NCBI GenBank assembly: GCA_034003745.1
Contig: JAVEYA010000004.1
Location: 1 to 58,503 of the forward strand
Reading direction: 5' to 3'
DNA from: JAVEYA01 sp034003745
Lineage (GTDB): Bacteria; Bacillota; Peptococcia; DRI-13; PHAD01
Length of the DNA: 58,503 bases
The notes below the pieces were generated by a model that was not told the origin of the DNA, searched no databases, and saw nothing but the letters and a program-made list of their open reading frames with translations. The translations under genes and the position numbers were made by a program. Position 1 is the stretch's first letter. Each line of letters begins with the position of its first letter. Below are positions 50,353 to 57,972 of this stretch, piece after piece.

Positions 50353-51552
50353 CTAGGACTTAAATTTTTTTACAAGACTCAGGAATTCCTCATCGGTAAG
50401 CAGACGTTTCTTTTCAATTCCCAGGGTTTTAACCTCTTTTAAGAGCGTTTGCTTTTGTTCGGTATCCAGTTCAATCTGCTCTGCTTGCAGCTTCATCTCA
50501 ATGGACGTCATCCCGCTCTTTTTACCTAATACCAATTTAGGAGCTCTGCCGAGGAAAGCGGGATTTATGGCAAACATGGCCAAAGGCGCATGAATCAAGG
50601 CGTCGGCGCCGATACCCGATTCCCGCGTATAATTGTCCTCACCAACAACAGGTTTGTTCCGGGCCAGCTTAAACCCGCTCATTTGCTCTACTCGCTTGGA
50701 CAATTCCACTATTTTCTCCACATCAATTCCCAGATCGTGGTTCAGGAGCAGTTTGAACGCCACCATCACTTCCTCCAAAGCGCAGTTACCGGTCCGTTCC
50801 CCCATTCCGTTGATGCAGCAATGGACCACCTCCGCCCCGGAGCATACGGCTTCAATGGAAGTGGCCAAGGCCAGGCCAAAATCATTATGGGTATGTATTT
50901 CAATGGGCAGCCCGGTTCTTTCTTTCATGAACTCCGTAAGATAAGCGATCGTCCCGGGCAAAGCGCAGCCCATCGTATCCACCAATCCGATAGAGTCGGG
51001 CTTTTTCAATTGCACGAGCGCGTCAAGCAGGCGCTCCAAGTCTTCTTCATCCGCCCTGGTCGTATCATAAGGGAAAAGCACGGTATACAATCCCAGCTCT
51101 TTAGCTTTAGAAATGGATCGTATGCTCATATCGATGATACGCTCTACTTCCCATTTAAACTGGAGCTCCAGTTTAGGCCGGCCGATAGGCAGTTCAATAA
51201 TGACCCCGTCTGCTCCGCATTCCCGGGCCATAATAATATCCTCATCCGAAGCCCGGGCAAAAGAAAAGATTTTTGACTTCAAGTTAAGCTTTTTGATTTC
51301 TTCCAGAGCTTGGCGGTCATCCTGCGATACCGCGGGCATACCGGCTTCAATCCTATGAACGCCGGCTTCCGCTAACCGCCGGGCGATTTCTATTTTTTCT
51401 TCCTTCCTTAATACAACGCCCGGTGTCTGTTCCCCATCTCGCAACGTAGCATCATGAAGTTCTATTTGGGCAGGAAGTGAGTACCGTTGCCTTATCGCTT
51501 CCTTATAGTTGTAATTACTAACCCACCAGTTATCATTCCTCCAACGCTCCAT
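50353..51552 (-). CDS. HMGL-like synthase/lyase (isopropylmalate/homocitrate synthase superfamily)
   Basis: 399 residues. TIM-barrel motifs: HDATLRDGEQTPGV near 33-46 (catalytic Arg and metal Asp), IHTHNDFGLALATS near 220 (HxH metal ligands), NGMGERTGNCALEEVM near 255. The C-terminus resembles the LeuA/NifV linker (GKKSGMTSIEMKLQ and LTDEEF). It lacks the full LeuA regulatory domain, as do NifV and citramalate-type enzymes. The reaction is condensation of an acyl-CoA with a 2-oxoacid, or the reverse. The start is the ATG at 51552 with AAAGGAG; the open frame runs 96 codons further through the promoter and operator, which are not coding. Confidence 0.85.
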   Translation of the reverse strand: MERWRNDNWWVSNYNYKEAIRQRYSLPAQIELHDATLRDGEQTPGVVLRKEEKIEIARRLAEAGVHRIEAGMPAVSQDDRQALEEIKKLNLKSKIFSFARASDEDIIMARECGADGVIIELPIGRPKLELQFKWEVERIIDMSIRSISKAKELGLYTVLFPYDTTRADEEDLERLLDALVQLKKPDSIGLVDTMGCALPGTIAYLTEFMKERTGLPIEIHTHNDFGLALATSIEAVCSGAEVVHCCINGMGERTGNCALEEVMVAFKLLLNHDLGIDVEKIVELSKRVEQMSGFKLARNKPVVGEDNYTRESGIGADALIHAPLAMFAINPAFLGRAPKLVLGKKSGMTSIEMKLQAEQIELDTEQKQTLLKEVKTLGIEKKRLLTDEEFLSLVKKFKS

Positions 51553-51603
51553 AAACTTCAGCTCCTTTAAGTTTTTGTCCATACAATAAATATATAATAT
51601 ATT

Positions 51604-51620
51604 ATTATATGATATATGAT
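51604..51620 (+). promoter_or_regulatory. Candidate GntR operator, copy 2
   Basis: ATTATATGATATATGAT, identical to the site upstream of the GntR gene but in the opposite orientation, is located 52 bases upstream of the HMGL start in an AT-rich promoter region. Confidence 0.5.
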
Positions 51621-51712
51621 TATATTCAACAGCATTTTTCAAATTCCTTCCTCTCTGAGAATTTTTTATGAAAGCCTTCCGACAATTATTAAATCCGCAG
51701 GCAACAAAAAAG

Positions 51713-51749
51713 AGCGTGGCGCTCGTGTTTAAAACGAACTCGCCACGCT
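51713..51749 (-). terminator. Terminator of the acid-sugar kinase operon
   Basis: Arms AGCGTGGCG/CGCCACGCT enclose a smaller inner stem (TTCGT/ACGA), then a T-run on the minus strand. It lies 20 bases past the HAD stop. Confidence 0.85.
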
Positions 51750-51769
51750 GCCGAAACCTTACAGCTAGC

Positions 51770-52471
51770 TTATAATTCCTTCCGGACAAATTCCAGCAAA
51801 TCGGATAAAGACCCCCGCCCTTGGGGTACAAAGGAGGCATTCTCTCGTTCGATCAGGTAGTCGGTAACCAGATAGGTTTTCAGCCCCAGTTGGGAAGCCA
51901 CCAGATCCTCTCCGGTATCATTGCCGATCATCCAGCAGTCTTCCGGGTGCAGGCCATGACCCTGCAGTATCTGCTGATAATATAACAGGCTGGGTTTACT
52001 GCTTTTGCTGTTTTCATAGCTGGTTACATGCAGCCAGGGAAGCTGGTCAATTCCGGCCCATCTCATTCTTTCCATAATAGCCTTCCTGGGGAACAAGGGA
52101 TTGGTCGCCAGAATAATTTGCCAGCCCCTTGATAACACTTCTTCCGCCACCAGACGGGCCTCATCCGCGCGTTTCACGTATCTCTCCAATAAAGGAAACT
52201 CCTGTGTATAGAAATTTTCCAGCACCGGATAGACTTCTTCCTTTCTTTTACCTATAGCCGGAAGAAAGCTTTGCATAAATACTTCCTCATTGGTCCGGCT
52301 GCCGTCGTTTTGGACCATCCTATGCGTGGATTCCAGCAGGCGCTGCGTAAAAACCTGAGGTTCGGCCAAAGAGCGGCAGTAATTAGAAATCGCCTGTAAG
52401 TATTCCTTCAGAAAAGCCTCAATATCTACATGTAATAACGTCCCGTCCAAATCAAAAAGAACCGTCTTCAT
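51770..52471 (-). CDS. HAD-superfamily hydrolase
   Basis: 233 residues. HAD motif I is FDLDGTLLHVD at the N-terminus, motif II the Thr of ILATNPLF near 120, motif III Lys in SSKPSLL, and motif IV IGNDTGEDLVAS near 190. It is a subfamily IA phosphatase, dephosphorylating a small metabolite. It is the last gene of the three-gene operon, 28 bases after the kinase. A role in removing phosphate from an acid-sugar phosphate is inferred only from position. Confidence 0.88.
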   Translation of the reverse strand: MKTVLFDLDGTLLHVDIEAFLKEYLQAISNYCRSLAEPQVFTQRLLESTHRMVQNDGSRTNEEVFMQSFLPAIGKRKEEVYPVLENFYTQEFPLLERYVKRADEARLVAEEVLSRGWQIILATNPLFPRKAIMERMRWAGIDQLPWLHVTSYENSKSSKPSLLYYQQILQGHGLHPEDCWMIGNDTGEDLVASQLGLKTYLVTDYLIERENASFVPQGRGSLSDLLEFVRKEL

Positions 52472-52499
52472 TTTTTACAACCCCCTCGTCTCTTCTCAT

Positions 52500-53945
52500 C
52501 TATATCTTTAAAACTTCATATACTGCCTTCAGGCTATCCTCCGTTCCCACGTTACCGGGGAAAATCACATAAGGCGCGCCGGGAAACAAGCTCTCCGGGC
52601 CAAGATGCCAGACCGGGACGCCCGGGAGAATTTGACCCATTACCATAGCCCTTTTCACCTTCAGGGCTCTGACGCCCACGTCGCTGGAAGTAACGCCGCC
52701 TTTAGCCACCAGAAATCCCGGCCGGCTGGAAAGACCCTGAATAACCCGGACCAGCCCTAAAGAAACCCGATTGGAAAAAATCAGATTGCTTTCGCTCTTC
52801 TGGTGCAGGGGATCTCTCCAGAGGTATTCCCGGCTGGTATAAATACAGACATTCCGCCCTGCTTGAAAGGCAGCCTCAGTTTCTTTGATAACTCTGGCCA
52901 CTTCTTTCTCCAGGCCCTCATCGTCTTGGGCTTTACTTACATCCCACTCCACGCCGGTCAGATCCGGCGAGGCCAGCAATTTCTCCAGTTGGCGGGTCGT
53001 CTTCTGAACGTAGGAACCGGCCACGATCAGTCCCGGCTGCGGGTTGCGCCCTGCCGGATAAAGTGTTTCTTTCGTCAAGATCGGCTTGGGGATAATCCCG
53101 CCCATTACCTGCACAAAAGGCGCCGCTGTCCGATACAGGTACCTTTTCCCCTGAGCCAGGGCCTGGGCCAGGCTAATGCTGAAAATCTTCAGATCGGTAT
53201 AGTCAAAAGCGTTCAGGACTAATTTATTGAAATTCTTTAAGCCCAGCAGCGGTTCACTAATGCGGTCCAAATTCCTGTGCCGCAAATCTTCCAGGCTGAC
53301 GCTCTGCACCCGGCCGGCAGGGAAGCGCCCTTCGGTCTTTTCCTCCACCCACTCTTTGAGATCAGAGGATTTATAGCCGAAGGTCCCGTCTTTGGCGAAC
53401 TCCGTCTGCCCGGCCGGAACCAGCATATCCCCTTCTTTGACGTAGTGAACGTCTGCATAGGTATACCGCCCCCCTTCCAGAAAAAAGGGTGCGATAATTT
53501 CGCCGTCCACCGGAATCCCCGCTTTTTGGTATTCCTCATAGATAACTTGCGTCTCCAATGGGTAGTGGCCCCGTAAGGTGGAGTCACCCCGGGAGATCAG
53601 CTGGAAAGGGATGTTCTGCTCCCTGCTTATTTTCAGAAGTTCCCGGGCAATCTGCCTGTGCAGGACCTCCGTCTGCTCTGCAGTCAAAGCACGGGAATTT
53701 GTCAGGATATAGATGAGTTTGCAGGGGTCATTAAATACTTGCCGCAAAATCTCCGGTTCCCAGGAAGTATAAACCGGAATGCCGTGTACCGTCTGGACCC
53801 CGGTAGGATCGTCATCTAAGACGATGATTTTTCCCGCTATACTTGCCACGGCCTCCTGCCAAGCTCCGTCAATTTCCTCCCGGCTCACCGCCGGAGGGAG
53901 CATCGCTGTCAGGTCCGCCCAAGTTTGCCGCTTTTCCGTTACCAT
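52500..53945 (-). CDS. Four-carbon acid sugar kinase family protein (DUF1537)
   Basis: 481 residues. N-terminal substrate domain with LDDDPTGVQTVHGIPVY near 42 and SRGDSTLRGHYPLE near 118; C-terminal nucleotide-binding domain with FLVAKGGVTSSDVGVRAL near 405 and FPGNVGTED near 465. Family members OtnK and DtnK phosphorylate 2-oxo-tetronate (from threonate or erythronate) or related compounds. It is flanked by a HIBADH-like dehydrogenase and a HAD phosphatase. The decarboxylase/aldolase partner (OtnC or PdxA2) is not present nearby. Confidence 0.85.
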   Translation of the reverse strand: MVTEKRQTWADLTAMLPPAVSREEIDGAWQEAVASIAGKIIVLDDDPTGVQTVHGIPVYTSWEPEILRQVFNDPCKLIYILTNSRALTAEQTEVLHRQIARELLKISREQNIPFQLISRGDSTLRGHYPLETQVIYEEYQKAGIPVDGEIIAPFFLEGGRYTYADVHYVKEGDMLVPAGQTEFAKDGTFGYKSSDLKEWVEEKTEGRFPAGRVQSVSLEDLRHRNLDRISEPLLGLKNFNKLVLNAFDYTDLKIFSISLAQALAQGKRYLYRTAAPFVQVMGGIIPKPILTKETLYPAGRNPQPGLIVAGSYVQKTTRQLEKLLASPDLTGVEWDVSKAQDDEGLEKEVARVIKETEAAFQAGRNVCIYTSREYLWRDPLHQKSESNLIFSNRVSLGLVRVIQGLSSRPGFLVAKGGVTSSDVGVRALKVKRAMVMGQILPGVPVWHLGPESLFPGAPYVIFPGNVGTEDSLKAVYEVLKI

Positions 53946-53996
53946 ATCTACAAACCTCGCTTTTCATGTGTCGATTCTGTGTAGTCTCACAGAGGC

Positions 53997-54875
53997 TTAC
54001 TTCAGCTTATTTTCTTCTTTCATCAGTTCAATGATATAGCAGTGGTCCATTTTGCCATAGCCCTGATCCTTGGCGCTCTGGTAATAATGCCTGCCCAGCT
54101 CGGTGAGGGGAATTTTATAGCCCAGGTCCTCAGCCATTTGGGAGGCCAGGCTGAAATCTTTGGCCATCAGCTCCAGACAAGCTGCAGATTCGTATTTTTT
54201 CGGGATAATATATTCAGGCACGGAACGTTCCAGCATCCGGCTGTTTCCCCAGGCATTGACCAGGACATTTAATAATTCCTGGAGATTCAAGCCGGCTTTT
54301 TCCCCAATCAGCATGGCTTCACAGACAATAGCCTGGTTGACGCCCGTCAGCATCTGATTGATCAATTTGGTCACATGACCGGAACCGGTCGGTCCCATGT
54401 AAACTACATTGGTACCCATAGTTTTTAAGACTGGGAGGGCCTTTTCAAAGGCCTCTTTTTTGCCTCCTATCATGATGGCCAGAGTACCCTGAAGAGCTCC
54501 GCCGGCCCCGCCGCTAACCGGAGCGTCCAGAAAGAACACCCCCGCCGCGGCCAGTTTTTCCGCCAATTCTTTAGCCAGCTTAGGTGAGGCTGTGCTGTGA
54601 TCGATGACAATGGCCCCAGGTTTCAGGTTATCGTACATTTCAGCCACCACAGCCCTTACCGCAGCGTCGGAAGTCAGCGACAGGGCTACGACATCGGCCC
54701 CTTCAACGGATTCCCCCAGGGTCTCGGTGGTTTTAGCCCCTTGGGCGACTATCTCTTCCACATTAGCGTAGCATTCATCCTTGCGGTTCCATACGATAAT
54801 CTCAAAGCCGCCTTTTAAAATATTGGCGGCCATTCCTTTGCCCATCTGTCCCAGGCCTATAAACGTAACCTTCAT
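53997..54875 (-). CDS. NAD(P)-dependent beta-hydroxyacid dehydrogenase (LtnD/GarR/HIBADH family)
   Basis: 292 residues. NAD-binding GLGQMGKGMAANILKGG, the catalytic block DAPVSGGAGGALQGTLAIMIGG near 118-139 and GHVTKLINQMLTG near 165-177 with the catalytic Lys. It oxidises a 3-hydroxy acid such as L-threonate, D-erythronate or tartronate semialdehyde. With the DUF1537 kinase gene 51 bases downstream, LtnD-type activity (sugar acid to 2-oxo acid) is likely. It is the first gene of the operon, divergent from the VOC gene. Confidence 0.88.
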   Translation of the reverse strand: MKVTFIGLGQMGKGMAANILKGGFEIIVWNRKDECYANVEEIVAQGAKTTETLGESVEGADVVALSLTSDAAVRAVVAEMYDNLKPGAIVIDHSTASPKLAKELAEKLAAAGVFFLDAPVSGGAGGALQGTLAIMIGGKKEAFEKALPVLKTMGTNVVYMGPTGSGHVTKLINQMLTGVNQAIVCEAMLIGEKAGLNLQELLNVLVNAWGNSRMLERSVPEYIIPKKYESAACLELMAKDFSLASQMAEDLGYKIPLTELGRHYYQSAKDQGYGKMDHCYIIELMKEENKLK

Positions 54876-55009
54876 GCTTTTTCCTCCTTATGACTGCCTG
54901 AATATTATCCTTATAATAATACGTCATCCTCTTAGTTTATCCTTCTTAATACAACAAAGCCGCTTCCTCATTTGCCAATGAACGATAATAATTTCAAGTG
55001 CGCTAATGC

Positions 55010-55038
55010 TTGACAGATCAGCGGCATAATTTTATCCT
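55010..55038 (+). promoter_or_regulatory. Promoter of the VOC gene
   Basis: TTGACA and TATCCT with a 17-base spacer. The same pair and spacing recur at 57343-57371 upstream of the defective VOC duplicate. Confidence 0.65.
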
Positions 55039-55076
55039 AAGTCTATAAATAATAATATTGTTTGTGGAGGGAAATA

Positions 55077-55442
55077 ATGAAATTCTGCTGGAGTACATTA
55101 ACAGTTAACAACATGGATGAATCAATTAATTTTTATACTGAAATCATTGGGTTAAATGTAGTCCGCCGATTTCCTGCGGGGCCCGGAACAGAAATTGCCT
55201 TTTTAGGCGAGGGAGAAACCCAAATAGAACTTATCTGCCAAGAAGGAAACGGCCAAACAGACGCCGGGCGAGATATTTCCTGGGGCTTTGAGGTTGATTC
55301 CCTTGAAAAGGCGCTCGCTCTTATTAAAGATAAGGGAATTCCTATAGAGAGCGGTCCTGTTCAACCAAATCCGCACGTAAAATTTTTCTTTATTAAAGAC
55401 CCCAATGGAATGAAAATACAGCTGGTAGAGAACATAAAATGA
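55077..55442 (+). CDS. VOC-family (glyoxalase/dioxygenase fold) protein
   Basis: 121 residues. Two beta-alpha-beta modules: WSTLTVNNMDESINFYTEIIGL then SWGFEVDSLEKALALIKDKGI, ending in FFFIKDPNGMKIQLVE, the usual metal-binding Glu region. Substrate is unknown; small VOC proteins include glyoxalases and drug-resistance proteins. The ATG with GGAGGG upstream is preferred over a TTG 5 codons earlier. A partly deleted copy with promoter lies about 2.3 kb downstream. Confidence 0.85.
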   Translation: MKFCWSTLTVNNMDESINFYTEIIGLNVVRRFPAGPGTEIAFLGEGETQIELICQEGNGQTDAGRDISWGFEVDSLEKALALIKDKGIPIESGPVQPNPHVKFFFIKDPNGMKIQLVENIK

Positions 55443-55452
55443 TCCCGTTTAT

Positions 55453-55505
55453 GCCGTGATGAAGAAGACCTGATTCGTAATGAATCAGGTCTTCTTCATC
55501 GCGGC
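55453..55505. terminator. Long hairpin, terminator of the VOC gene and of the FtsW-like gene
   Basis: A stem of about 24 bp (one G-U pair) with the loop GTAAT. The core GACCTGATTC/GAATCAGGTC resembles the rrn terminator hairpins at 57936 and 58361, so it is probably an old rrn terminator copy. Confidence 0.65.
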
Positions 55506-55534
55506 AACATCTGCGCTGTAAGAGCTTAAATGCC
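55501..55534 (-). pseudogene. Fragment of a 5S rRNA gene (remnant A)
   Basis: Plus-strand GGCAAC and ATCTGCGCTGTAAGAGCTTA correspond to two parts of the intact 5S at 58412-58417 and about 58453-58480, with about 35 bases missing between. In the second part about 24 of 28 positions match, with one extra base. It lies directly beside a terminator-like hairpin, the same order as at the intact 5S. Confidence 0.55.
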
Positions 55535-56889
55535 TACTTTCTTATAAAAGAAATGATCAATTTTCCGTCGTTCCATTGAATCATACTGTCGTCGCCGCTG
55601 TGAGTAACAGCCTTATCCTTCACCATATCCCCTATCCTGAATACCGACAGCATCAGGCCTATCAAGACTAAATTGATAACAGCGGCCGTATCCCCATAAG
55701 AAATGAGCGGCAGGGAGATAGGCGCACTAAATTGGAGGCCTAAGTTAAACAGGACATAGCTTAATACTTGCATGGCAAAGGTCAGCATGACAGAGACGGA
55801 TATAAGCGAACCCAGAACGCTTTTTTGCTTGAAACTAAGCATAAAACCTCTGACGATAAAAAACAGCAACAAACCTATGATCATGATAAAAGCAATCCAG
55901 CCGAAACGGAAGATCAAGTATGTCAGGAGATAATCGGTCTGAAAAAACATTTCAGACATTGTCAGCATTGAATACTCTACCGGCATTGACCCACGTCCGA
56001 AGATTACCGAACCATCCAGCAAAGCCCTCATCATCAGGCTGAAATATCCGGCGCCCGTAGAATCAAGGGCGGGGTTTAAGGCTATTTGCAGCCGCAGCCA
56101 ATAATAGTGGGGCATATTCGTCAATACCAGAAGAACGAAAATAATGGGCGGGATAAACGTAAGCAGATAACCGTAAAACTTTTTAACTTTAAACCATCCT
56201 TTATATATAGCTGCCGTCAGAATAATCCATCCTGACACAGCGGTCAGCAAAAGGCCCGTTGCTGTTGGAGTCAGAATGTTGACAAACATCATTATAAACA
56301 AAGCCGCCTGGCAAAGGATTATTCCCTTGTAACCTATGTTTCTTGCGGCATAAACAACAGCGGCGAACCCCAGGGGAAATAGCAAAGGGGGGATCAAACC
56401 GGCATAAAAACGCCTGCCGTTGATCATTGGCGAGTAAATCAAAGTAGCAGCCGACAAAGCAAGGGTAAAGAAGTACGTTAATTTCGGGAACTTGCCTATG
56501 AGCGTAAAGTCTGTAAAATATGCCGCTGCCATTAATATTAAACCCACAGCAGCAGCAAAAACCGGTTTGTCAAAATCACCAATACCCATAGTGAAAATTT
56601 TGATAACCAATCCGACAGCCACAAGGACAACGGTTAATACAATCATATCCCACTGCGATTTGGGCCGGTGCGTACGGTCAAGCTGCGTCCCAACAAGGAC
56701 AGGGTCCCCCATCTGTACAATCGCCTTTTCCGTGGCCGTGCTTACATCCGTCCCTTCAACCATATAGGCGTCTCTTTGATCTATCAGATGATTCTCTAAT
56801 TCTTCGGAAACAACCGGATGCGCCTTCTTCCATCTGACCTGCTCGCAAACGGAGCTTACATACTCCTGTATTTTCTCAAAAGGCGGCAA
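55534..56889 (-). CDS. FtsW/RodA-family protein with N-terminal HAAS domain
   Basis: 451 residues. The N-terminal 80 residues (FEKIQEYVSSVCEQVRWKKAHPVVSEELENHLIDQRD) form a helical HAAS/permease-prefix domain. A SEDS-type membrane domain of about ten helices follows, with GIFI-like LTYLIFRFGWIAFIMIIGL and SAPISLPLISYGDTAAVINLVLIGLML at the C-terminus, the FtsW/RodA signature region. SEDS proteins are glycan polymerases. Such HAAS fusions travel with PadR regulators, as here. The TTG start overlaps the PadR stop region; the SD is GGGGGTG. Confidence 0.82.
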   Translation of the reverse strand: MPPFEKIQEYVSSVCEQVRWKKAHPVVSEELENHLIDQRDAYMVEGTDVSTATEKAIVQMGDPVLVGTQLDRTHRPKSQWDMIVLTVVLVAVGLVIKIFTMGIGDFDKPVFAAAVGLILMAAAYFTDFTLIGKFPKLTYFFTLALSAATLIYSPMINGRRFYAGLIPPLLFPLGFAAVVYAARNIGYKGIILCQAALFIMMFVNILTPTATGLLLTAVSGWIILTAAIYKGWFKVKKFYGYLLTFIPPIIFVLLVLTNMPHYYWLRLQIALNPALDSTGAGYFSLMMRALLDGSVIFGRGSMPVEYSMLTMSEMFFQTDYLLTYLIFRFGWIAFIMIIGLLLFFIVRGFMLSFKQKSVLGSLISVSVMLTFAMQVLSYVLFNLGLQFSAPISLPLISYGDTAAVINLVLIGLMLSVFRIGDMVKDKAVTHSGDDSMIQWNDGKLIISFIRK

Positions 56890-57223
56890 AACTCACACCC
56901 CCGTGCAGGACCTGATTAACCGCGCCGGCATATTTGGCCCATTGGGCCTGTTTACTTTCGAGGAATTTTTTACCCTTGGCCGTAAGATGATAGTACTTCC
57001 TGACTCTGCCGCCCTCTGCGCGATCATCGTAAGACTTCAGTATCTCCTCATTCTCCAGGCCGTGCAGCAGAGGGTACAGCGTTCCTGCTTTTAAATCAAA
57101 AATGTTATTTGATTTGCGGGATAACTCCTCAATCATCTGATACCCGTACATATCCTTTTCTTCCAGCAGCTTCAGAATCAGCATTGTCGTACTGCCTGTA
57201 ACCAGGCTTTTGTCCAGCGTCAA
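56876..57223 (-). CDS. PadR-family transcriptional regulator
   Basis: About 115 residues. Winged helix: TLDKSLVTGSTTMLILKLLEEKDMYGYQMIEEL, KAGTLYPLLHGLENEEILKSY and RVRKYYHLTAKGKKFLE. The start is TTG with a GGGGGGAG site 6 bases upstream, giving the standard MTLDKSL start; an ATG nine codons earlier would overlap the operator palindrome. It regulates itself and the HAAS-FtsW gene that overlaps its 3' end, as is usual for PadR-HAAS pairs. Confidence 0.88.
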   Translation of the reverse strand: MTLDKSLVTGSTTMLILKLLEEKDMYGYQMIEELSRKSNNIFDLKAGTLYPLLHGLENEEILKSYDDRAEGGRVRKYYHLTAKGKKFLESKQAQWAKYAGAVNQVLHGGVSFAAF

Positions 57224-57237
57224 TTGTGTCTCCCCCC

Positions 57238-57258
57238 ATATATAGATCATCTATATAT
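57238..57258. promoter_or_regulatory. Palindrome upstream of padR (candidate operator)
   Basis: A 21-bp palindrome with 10-bp arms ATATATAGAT/ATCTATATAT around a single C, directly before the padR ribosome site. Position and dyad fit an autoregulatory PadR site. Confidence 0.55.
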
Positions 57259-57295
57259 AATATATATCGGCCATCTACATATGTCAATAAAAAAG

Positions 57296-57317
57296 CCCGA
57301 TTTTCATCAAGTCTCTT
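57296..57317 (-). pseudogene. Partial rrn terminator copy
   Basis: CCCGATTTTCATCAAGTC plus TCTT corresponds to 58380-58402 of the intact 5S terminator with one missing base and one substitution. The second arm is present but the adjoining 5S sequence is replaced by the VOC promoter region. Confidence 0.45.
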
Positions 57318-57342
57318 ATGAATAATTCAAGTACACTAATTC

Positions 57343-57371
57343 TTGACAAATCAACGGCATGGTTTTATCCT
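57343..57371 (+). promoter_or_regulatory. Duplicated promoter of the defective VOC copy
   Basis: TTGACA and TATCCT with a 17-base spacer, matching 55010-55038; the surrounding bases are also similar. Confidence 0.6.
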
Positions 57372-57379
57372 ATGCCTAT

Positions 57380-57496
57380 AAAGATAAGGGAATTCCTGTG
57401 GAGAGCGGTCCTGTTCAACCAAATCCGCATGTAAAATTTTTCTTTATTAAAGACCCTAATGGAATGAAAATACAGCTGGTTGAGAACATCAACTAA
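57380..57496 (+). pseudogene. Internally deleted duplicate of the VOC gene
   Basis: Codes for the last 39 codons of the VOC protein (KDKGIPVESGPVQPNPHVKF onward), about 93% identical at DNA level by eye to 55326-55442. The ribosome site, start and first 83 codons are missing. The preceding promoter region is kept, and the junction falls at a TAAA shared by both flanks, consistent with deletion by short homology. A terminator follows. Confidence 0.8.
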
Positions 57497-57539
57497 GCAA
57501 TAAAGAAGCTTCCATGCAACGTAGAAGCTTCTTTATTGC
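57497..57539 (+). terminator. Terminator after the VOC pseudogene
   Basis: Perfect 16-bp arms GCAATAAAGAAGCTTC/GAAGCTTCTTTATTGC with an 11-base loop. It differs from the hairpin after the intact VOC gene. Confidence 0.75.
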
Positions 57540-57552
57540 TTGCTTTTCAAGT

Positions 57553-57591
57553 ACTTGTACGGTACAATCAATGTATAAGTACCGTACAAGT
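57553..57591. repeat. Perfect inverted repeat with nested GTAC palindromes
   Basis: 13-bp arms ACTTGTACGGTAC and GTACCGTACAAGT are separated by 13 bases; each arm contains GTAC-N-GTAC. Such dyads are typical of antitoxin or regulator operators. It is immediately upstream of the Fic-family remnant. Confidence 0.6.
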
Positions 57592-57593
57592 GA

Positions 57594-57947
57594 GGGGATT
57601 CCCATTGGGCGCTTGCCGCATCAGAAAAAGCAACTGACTCGTCTGTTTTCATTAAGTTCATGCTGCAAGCAATCCGCGATGCATTAAGCGAGCTTTTACA
57701 TACCGATCAAGTACGCGAACAAGGAACCGAGCAAGTCAAGCGTTTATTGACTACGCTTGGTAATGATACACTATCTGCAAAAGAGTTGATGAATAAACTT
57801 GGCCTCAAACACAGACCGACGTTCAGGGAAAATTATCTGCTCCCCTCGCTGAGGCTTGGGCTGGTCGAAATGACCGTACCCGACAAGCCAAACAGCAGCC
57901 GTCAACGTTACCGGGCAAAAACTCAGAAATTAAATAAAGAGACTTGA
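57594..57947 (+). pseudogene. C-terminal remnant of a Fic-family protein gene
   Basis: An open frame, with the recognisable part from WALAASEKATDSSVFIKFML through LKHRPTFRENYLLPSLRLG and VEMTVPDKPNSSRQRYR, matches the C-terminal winged-helix tail of Fic-type AMPylators and related AlbA_2 proteins. The Fic catalytic HPFxxGNG domain is missing; the frame is closed by a stop at 57591, inside the inverted repeat. The first in-frame ATG (57660) could start a 95-residue peptide, but no clear ribosome site precedes it. Calling it a pseudogene is inference. Confidence 0.65.
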
Positions 57948-57970
57948 TTCTCTATGAATCAGGTCTCTTT
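57936..57970. terminator. Terminator hairpin, rrn-type copy
   Basis: Arms AAAGAGACTTGATTC/GAATCAGGTCTCTTT with a 5-base loop (one G-U pair) and a T-run on the plus strand. It sits immediately left of a degraded 5S, as the rrn terminator does at the intact 5S. Confidence 0.7.
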
Positions 57971-57972
57971 TT

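Noticed and set aside
51553..51840. N-terminal extension of the HMGL-like protein by 96 residues
   Set aside because: The extension has no homology to the family, spans the candidate operator and promoter, and lacks a ribosome site; the ATG at 51552 has one.
55062..55076. Upstream TTG start for the VOC protein
   Set aside because: It overlaps the ribosome site GGAGGG that serves the ATG at 55077.
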